NCBI GenBank assembly: GCA_947464585.1
Contig: CANHYS010000033.1
Coordinates: forward strand, 1 to 10,593
Source of the DNA: Planctomycetaceae bacterium
GTDB taxonomy: Bacteria > Planctomycetota > Planctomycetia > Pirellulales > UBA1268
Direction of reading: 5' to 3'
DNA: 10,593 nucleotides
The notes under the pieces: model-generated
The model's input: only the letters and a program-made list of their open reading frames with translations
The model's database searches: none
What the model was told of the DNA's origin: nothing
Shown here: piece after piece, positions 6,972 to 10,593 of the stretch
How positions within the stretch are numbered: position 1 is the first letter of the stretch
Layout of the letters: each line of letters opens with the position of its first letter
Translations under genes and position numbers: made by a program

Positions 6972-7325
6972 ATGCACGACCAAGAACCGGAACTGTGGCG
7001 GGGCACGGCGAGGGAACTGCTCCCGTGCTGGTTCACTGACCGAATCCTGTCGGAGCCAGGCAGGTTCGGAGCGTTGCTCGACACCAGGCAGGTGCTGATC
7101 ATCGATGCGATCAAGGCGGTCCGGCAGGCCCCCAACGGCATCATTTGGCTCGACGTGGAACTTGTCGTGCCCTATCGCAAGGAAGGGTTTCCCTGGGGCC
7201 ATTTTCCCGTGCTCAAGTCCTGCGCCCCCGACAGGGCCACCTGCTCCATCAACGCGGCCCACATCGTGGCGGTCGTGGAGGTTGATACCTGGGAACTGCC
7301 GCCGCTCGAACCAGACCACGATTGA
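6972..7325 (+). CDS. Small protein of unknown function
   Basis: 117 residues, family not recognised. It appears soluble: no signal peptide or membrane segment. The N-terminal half is mixed helix (WRGTARELLPCWF, RQVLIIDAIKAVRQ). The C-terminal half looks like a beta-rich core (GIIWLDVELVVPYRK, INAAHIVAVVEVDTWELP). Cysteines at 19, 84 and 91 (C19, KSC, ATC) and one Trp-rich motif (FPWGHFPVL) stand out. GGAGGG 6 nt upstream and GC-rich third codon positions support it as real; the antisense frame 6900-7499 is rejected. It is followed after 176 bp by the radical SAM gene on the same strand, which has its own candidate promoter, so a functional tie is uncertain. Confidence 0.7.
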   Translation: MHDQEPELWRGTARELLPCWFTDRILSEPGRFGALLDTRQVLIIDAIKAVRQAPNGIIWLDVELVVPYRKEGFPWGHFPVLKSCAPDRATCSINAAHIVAVVEVDTWELPPLEPDHD

Positions 7326-7329
7326 CGGC

Positions 7330-7353
7330 AAAAAAAGGCCCGGAATGCCGGCC
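7330..7353 (-). terminator. Intrinsic terminator on the minus strand
   Basis: Read on the minus strand: GGCCGG, loop CATT, CC-G-GGCC (6 bp with one bulged G), followed at once by seven Ts (7330-7336 are A on plus). This is a textbook Rho-independent structure. No minus-strand gene lies just upstream of it; the nearest is the ATP-grasp gene ending at 9189. See findings. Confidence 0.55.
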
Positions 7354-7388
7354 GCGGCTGACGGCGAAACCTGGGCGGCGTTTTGGCC

Positions 7389-7417
7389 TTGGGCATTTTC
7401 CGGTATCCGCCTATTCT
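7389..7417 (+). promoter_or_regulatory. Weak sigma70-like promoter candidate for the radical SAM gene
   Basis: TTGGGC (7389-7394), 17-nt spacer, TATTCT (7412-7417). The match is 3/6 for -35 and 4/6 for -10. Transcription would start near 7424, exactly where the SD-loop hairpin begins. Confidence 0.3.
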
Positions 7418-7423
7418 TGGGGG

Positions 7424-7452
7424 GCTGAGGCAGACAGGAGGTCCGCCTCAGC
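7424..7452 (+). promoter_or_regulatory. Leader hairpin with a Shine-Dalgarno sequence in its loop
   Basis: GCTGAGGC (7424-7431) pairs perfectly with GCCTCAGC (7445-7452). The 13-nt loop contains AGGAGG (7436-7441), a perfect anti-16S match. The next ATG (7457) in the radical SAM frame is 15 nt after AGGAGG, too far in linear terms, and the preferred ATG is at 7502. The stem itself is solid; the regulatory role is inferred. Confidence 0.45.
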
Positions 7453-7501
7453 GGCGATGGTCCGTGTACATCGCCAACAAAAGCAACTGGGAAACTCAAG
7501 G

Positions 7502-9187
7502 ATGAGTGCCGCCCTGTCCATCATCGACGACCCCTGCTCGGCTGAGGGCGTACTCGGGGTGATCGACCTCGCGTCGCCGGCCACGGCCACGCTCGTCCAG
7601 CCCACACTTCCGCCTCGACGGCCGGGTCGAAAACTCTCGATCTGCCTGATCAATCCCCGTTTCGAACCGTCGTACTGGGGCTTTGACTTCGCGCTGCCTC
7701 TCTACCCGGGCGACAAGCGGAGCACCATGATCTCAGGCTCGCTGTCGGCGCTCGCCGGACTCTGCGGCGAGCATGACGTGACGCTCGTCGATGAGAACGT
7801 CGAGGAGATCGACTGGCCGTCGCTCTCCGGCTACGACATCGTCGGGGTCACGGGCATGATCGTGCAGAAGGAGCGGATGCGGCAGATCCTGGTGCGGCTC
7901 CGCGAGTCCAAGATCTTCACGGTGGTCGGTGGCCCGCTGATGTCGGTGCAGGAGGAGTTTTTCAAGGGGCTGTGCGACGTCAGCTTCGTGGGCGAAGCGG
8001 AGACCACCTGGCCTCGTTTCCTCGACGAGTTTTCCCACGACCTGCAAACCGAGACACGGTACGAACAGACGACGCCGACCGACATGACGCAGGTGCCCCG
8101 GCCGCGGTTCGACAAGCTGAAGGTCAGCCGCTACGCCTCGGCGGCCCTGCAATATTCGCGAGGCTGCCCGTTCCAGTGCGAGTTCTGCGACATCATCGTC
8201 ATCTACGGCCGCAAGCCGCGGGTGAAGGAGCCGGAGCAACTGATCGCCGAGCTCGACGATCTCCGGCAGGCTGGCTTCCATTCGGCCTTCATCGTCGACG
8301 ACAACTTCATCGGCAACAAGAAGAAGGCAAAGTCGCTCCTCGAGCAGATCGTGCCCTGGATGGAGGAGCACAAGTATCCGCTCCGGCTCACCACCGAAGC
8401 CAGTATCGATCTGGCCGACGACCCGGAACTGCTCGACCTCATGTACCGGGCAAATTTCCGCAGCGTCTTCATCGGCATCGAGACTCCGCGGATGGACTCG
8501 CTGAAGGAGACGAAGAAGTTTCAGAACGTGCGAGGTGACTCCCTCGACGCGAAGCTGGCCCGAATCCAGGCCGCAGGGCTCGACATCAACGCCGGCTTCA
8601 TCGTCGGCTTCGACAGCGACGACAAGGCTATTTTCGAAGATCAGTACCGGTTCATTCAGGACAACGGCATCACACTGGCGATGGTCGGCATGCTCCAGGC
8701 GATCCCCCGCACGCCGCTCTACACCCGGCTTCAGGCCGAGGGCCGGCTGGTCGAGGAGGATCCCAGCTGCAACTTCGTGCCGAAGCAGATGACGCGGGAG
8801 GAGCTGCGCACCGGGTATTGGGACCTGGTCACACGGCTCTACACCCCGGAGTCTTATCTCGAACGCTACTTCAAGGTCTGCGAATCGAAGGAGTATCTCG
8901 AGCGACGGGCCGCCATCTGTCGCAAGGCGGGCGAGGGCAAGTGGCTGCCGACCCTCGGCTATGGCCTCACGCTCCTGTGGACGCTGTTCTGGGCCCTGTT
9001 CCGTGACGGCTCGCTGCGGAAGGTGGGGTCGGTCTATGCCCGCTTCTTTTTCACGCAGAAGGTCGTGTCGCAACGCGGCATCGTCGGCTTCGCCCAGTTC
9101 ATGAATCGCTGCGTGACCCACTGGCATTTCTACAAGTTCACCCGCGAGGCCACGGCCGGCAGGCTGCGGGCCTACAACACGGTCTGA
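7502..9187 (+). CDS. B12-binding radical SAM protein (DUF4070-type C-terminus)
   Basis: 561 residues. Residues about 1-44 are a nonconserved-looking extension. A cobalamin-binding-like Rossmann domain follows (about 45-175: KLSICLINPRFEPSYWGFD, TLVDENVEEIDW, IVGVTGM, VVGGPL, FVGEAETTWP) without the DxHxxG motif of base-off B12 binders. The radical SAM core has the 4Fe-4S motif CPFQCEFC (C222, C226, C229), then FIVDDNFIG 263-271, TTEASIDLADD 297-307, FIGIETP 323-329 and GFIVGFDSD 365-373. The C-terminal part (about 400-545) matches what I recall of DUF4070, with an amphipathic or membrane-facing hydrophobic stretch (WTLFWALF 493-500). The layout resembles hopanoid methylase HpnP and relatives, but the substrate cannot be assigned. 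The ATG at 7502 is chosen on third-position GC and a weak GGGA 9 nt upstream; 7457 is the alternative. Its stop is 1 bp from the convergent ATP-grasp stop. Confidence 0.88.
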   Translation: MSAALSIIDDPCSAEGVLGVIDLASPATATLVQPTLPPRRPGRKLSICLINPRFEPSYWGFDFALPLYPGDKRSTMISGSLSALAGLCGEHDVTLVDENVEEIDWPSLSGYDIVGVTGMIVQKERMRQILVRLRESKIFTVVGGPLMSVQEEFFKGLCDVSFVGEAETTWPRFLDEFSHDLQTETRYEQTTPTDMTQVPRPRFDKLKVSRYASAALQYSRGCPFQCEFCDIIVIYGRKPRVKEPEQLIAELDDLRQAGFHSAFIVDDNFIGNKKKAKSLLEQIVPWMEEHKYPLRLTTEASIDLADDPELLDLMYRANFRSVFIGIETPRMDSLKETKKFQNVRGDSLDAKLARIQAAGLDINAGFIVGFDSDDKAIFEDQYRFIQDNGITLAMVGMLQAIPRTPLYTRLQAEGRLVEEDPSCNFVPKQMTREELRTGYWDLVTRLYTPESYLERYFKVCESKEYLERRAAICRKAGEGKWLPTLGYGLTLLWTLFWALFRDGSLRKVGSVYARFFFTQKVVSQRGIVGFAQFMNRCVTHWHFYKFTREATAGRLRAYNTV

Positions 9188-9188
9188 G

Positions 9189-10199
9189 TCAGGGCAGCAT
9201 TTCACAGGTGCCGTCGGCCTGATACCGCGCGGCGCCAAGCTGCCACTCGATGCGAACGGGATTGCCCACCATCAGGTCCGGGATGCTGAAGCGGGCCAGC
9301 CGGCGCAGACCGGCATAGGCGACCGTCGGCCGGGCGTTGATTTCGATGAGGGTGTCCTGCTCCGGGCGTTCACCGAGGATCAGGTCGATCCCGACGTAAC
9401 CGTGGAGGCCGGTCATCTGCTCGAGCGCCGCCAGGCCGAGGCCGATCGCCCGCGCCTCGAGTTCGGGACAGAGGGGAAGCTGTCCACCGGAGTAGGTGAG
9501 GCGGCCGGCCTCTGAGTCTCGCTCGACGCCGACGCCCTGCGATCCGGCGCGGAGGGGGATAGGCCTGCCCGATCGGGGCAGGATGAAGGCCGCACTGGCA
9601 GCCAGGCCCCGCACATGCTCCTGCACGAGCCAGTCGGTGCGGTGCGGGAGCAAGGCGAGGTCTGCTCGAGAGCGGCAGACATGCGTGTCGATGCAGCCGG
9701 CGCCGCGGTTGGGCTTCGTGACGATCGCGCCACTCTTCGCGAGCATCCCCGGGGCATGTTCGAGGCCCAACGCACCGGATGGCACTGCGATGCCCGCGAT
9801 AGAGAGCCGCTGCGCGAGCGCGTGCTTGTCGCTGACGAGCCTGACGGCGGCGCTCGCGGAGCCGAGATTGATGACGCCAGCCCGTTCGATCCGTTCGAGA
9901 AGCGAAGGCAGGATGTCATCGGGCTCGGGGGCGACGACGAGAGCCGCGTCAACGGTCGTGAGTGCATGATCAAACGCATCGAGGGAGTGCCGGGGCGACA
10001 CAGCATCGAGAGTGATCACGCGGCCGGGGAGCCTGAGAGGCACCCGATGATCGAGTACGACAGCGACATCCTGTCCGGAGGCATGGAAGTCTTCCACGAG
10101 GCCACTCAGCATGCCGCCGCCCTCGGCCAGCAGACCCGAGTCGAGGGGCCGGCCGGCGAGGCCACCGCAGCAGAAGTATTCGTAGATCAGAACCCGCAT
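9189..10199 (-). CDS. ATP-grasp ligase, MfnD (tyramine-glutamate ligase)-like
   Basis: 336 residues. The N-terminus MRVLIYEYFCCGGLAG matches the 'YE...GGGL' opening of the MfnD-like ATP-grasp family. ATP-grasp elements follow: SDKHALAQRL 123-132, IVTKPNRGAGCID 159-171 (nucleotide-binding K162), LVQEHVRG 191-198, GYVGIDLIL 267-275, and metal-binding IEINARPTVAYAGL 285-298 (E286, N288). Such enzymes join a carboxylate to an amine through an acyl phosphate. MfnD adds glutamate to tyramine in methanofuran synthesis; bacterial homologues often accompany H4MPT-linked C1 genes. No such genes lie in this window, so the substrate is inferred from resemblance only. The ATG at 10199 fits the family start. 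The frame is open to 10307, but codon use there is unlike the gene. No Shine-Dalgarno site is visible. It is divergent from the CAP gene. Confidence 0.85.
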   Translation of the reverse strand: MRVLIYEYFCCGGLAGRPLDSGLLAEGGGMLSGLVEDFHASGQDVAVVLDHRVPLRLPGRVITLDAVSPRHSLDAFDHALTTVDAALVVAPEPDDILPSLLERIERAGVINLGSASAAVRLVSDKHALAQRLSIAGIAVPSGALGLEHAPGMLAKSGAIVTKPNRGAGCIDTHVCRSRADLALLPHRTDWLVQEHVRGLAASAAFILPRSGRPIPLRAGSQGVGVERDSEAGRLTYSGGQLPLCPELEARAIGLGLAALEQMTGLHGYVGIDLILGERPEQDTLIEINARPTVAYAGLRRLARFSIPDLMVGNPVRIEWQLGAARYQADGTCEMLP

Positions 10200-10258
10200 G
10201 GTGCGCCGCGTGAACCCGTGTGGCCGCTGAGTGAAAAAGTCTGCTCCGACATCCCAGT

Positions 10259-10288
10259 TTGACATTTTTTCGCATCCCGGCTTAGAAC
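10259..10288 (+). promoter_or_regulatory. Sigma70-type promoter for the CAP-domain gene
   Basis: Perfect TTGACA (10259-10264), 18-nt spacer beginning with six Ts, and TAGAAC (10283-10288, 4/6 match). Predicted transcription start is near 10295, giving a leader of about 54 nt. Confidence 0.55.
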
Positions 10289-10336
10289 CGGTCCCAGTCT
10301 GGGCCACGATCGGTCCTCTCGAACAGCGACCTCAAA

Positions 10337-10342
10337 AGGGAG
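10337..10342 (+). promoter_or_regulatory. Shine-Dalgarno site for the CAP-domain gene
   Basis: AGGGAG with 6 nt to the ATG at 10349. It decides the start over the in-frame ATGs at 10358 and 10367. Confidence 0.65.
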
Positions 10343-10348
10343 ACGGTG

Positions 10349-10593
10349 ATGTCGAACATGCAGGCGATGGTCGTGCGGGGATCCAGGTGGCTGGCTGTGC
10401 TGGGGCTGGTATGTGGAGGGCTGCCGGCCTTTGGCCGTGAGCCCGTGATGATCAGCGGAGCGGCCGTGCAGGATACCGCCGGCCTGTCGCAGGTCGAATC
10501 GGCGGTCATCGCCAAAACGAACGCCGCCCGGGCCCGCAGCGGCCTGCCGCCGCTGGCTGCCGACGGCCAGCTCATGAATGGGGCCCGCAACCA
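10349..10593 (+). CDS. Secreted CAP/SCP-domain protein, N-terminal part (partial)
   Basis: 81 residues before the window ends. A basic N-region (VVRGSR) and hydrophobic core WLAVLGLVCGGLPAFG (14-29) form a signal peptide, probably cut after AFG; C22 is not in a lipobox. The stretch at 50-81 (ESAVIAKTNAARARSGLPPLAADGQLMNGARN) is the typical first helix and loop of a bacterial CAP (SCP/PR-1/YkwD) domain: 'N..R...GL.PL..D..L...A'. The conserved histidine that normally follows falls at or beyond the edge. CAP proteins act outside the cytoplasm; their biochemical role in bacteria is mostly undefined. It has its own promoter and Shine-Dalgarno site and is divergent from the ATP-grasp gene. Confidence 0.8.
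   Translation, partial: MSNMQAMVVRGSRWLAVLGLVCGGLPAFGREPVMISGAAVQDTAGLSQVESAVIAKTNAARARSGLPPLAADGQLMNGARN

Noticed and set aside
6900..7499. 199-residue minus-strand frame opposite the small protein gene
   Set aside because: Shadow-like composition, no ribosome site, and it would cross the minus-strand terminator at 7330-7353; the plus-strand frame has a strong Shine-Dalgarno site.
7322..7501. TTG start at 7322 overlapping the previous stop (TTGA), suggesting translational coupling
   Set aside because: Codons from 7322 to 7501 are not coding-like and span the promoter candidate and the SD-loop hairpin; the family domain begins well after 7502.
7733..9238. Long minus-strand open frame opposite the radical SAM gene
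   Set aside because: Antisense shadow rich in H, R, D and V; the opposite strand has full radical SAM motifs.
10200..10307. N-terminal extension of the ATP-grasp protein (starts at 10265 or 10307)
   Set aside because: Third positions are unlike the gene body, the stretch overlaps the CAP promoter, and the family begins at MRVLIYEYF.
1..10593. CRISPR array, tRNA, rRNA, insertion sequence, prophage or defence-system genes
   Set aside because: No regularly spaced repeats, no cloverleaf or rRNA-like stretches, and no transposase, integrase, nuclease or toxin motif in any convincing frame.

Overview
The window reads as a GC-rich bacterial chromosome, most likely a planctomycete. The strongest pointer is the secreted PQQ-type beta-propeller protein, whose mature N-terminus (DDWPQWMGPSRDNVW) is a form I associate with Planctomycetes. 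A DUF4070-type B12/radical SAM protein, a secreted CAP-domain protein and an MfnD-like ATP-grasp ligase fit that view. The phylum is inferred from protein character; there is no rRNA here.

Layout. (1) 1-690, plus strand: the last 28 codons of an unidentified gene, then a small membrane-anchored protein of unknown function. (2) 783-2357, plus: a DeaD-like DEAD-box RNA helicase behind a C-rich leader. (3) 2360-2412: a near-perfect 24-bp inverted repeat between convergent genes. (4) 2420-6456, all minus and read right to left: an RhlE-type DEAD-box helicase, a secreted PQQ-like propeller protein and an Old Yellow Enzyme. The gaps are short (78 and 59 bp), so co-transcription is possible. (5) 6457-6971: 515 bp with no credible gene but several hairpins, including a 50-nt branched-free stem-loop. 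(6) 6972-9187, plus: a small unknown protein, then a B12-binding radical SAM protein preceded by a hairpin whose loop carries a perfect AGGAGG. (7) 9189-10199, minus: the ATP-grasp ligase, whose stop codon lies 1 bp from the radical SAM stop. (8) 10349-end, plus: the start of a secreted CAP/SCP-domain protein behind a promoter with a perfect TTGACA -35 box.

How the genes relate. Most are housekeeping or accessory enzymes with no obvious single pathway. The two helicases probably act on structured RNA (ribosome assembly, mRNA decay or cold adaptation). The propeller protein and the CAP protein are exported. The OYE is a cytosolic flavin ene-reductase. The ATP-grasp protein may belong to methanofuran/H4MPT-type C1 cofactor synthesis, which occurs in some planctomycetes. 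I did not find a convincing novel multi-gene defence or mobile system. The most interesting material is non-coding: the REP-like palindrome, the structured 515-bp intergenic region, the SD-in-loop hairpin, and an orphan antisense terminator that may end a long antisense 3' tail of the ATP-grasp transcript.
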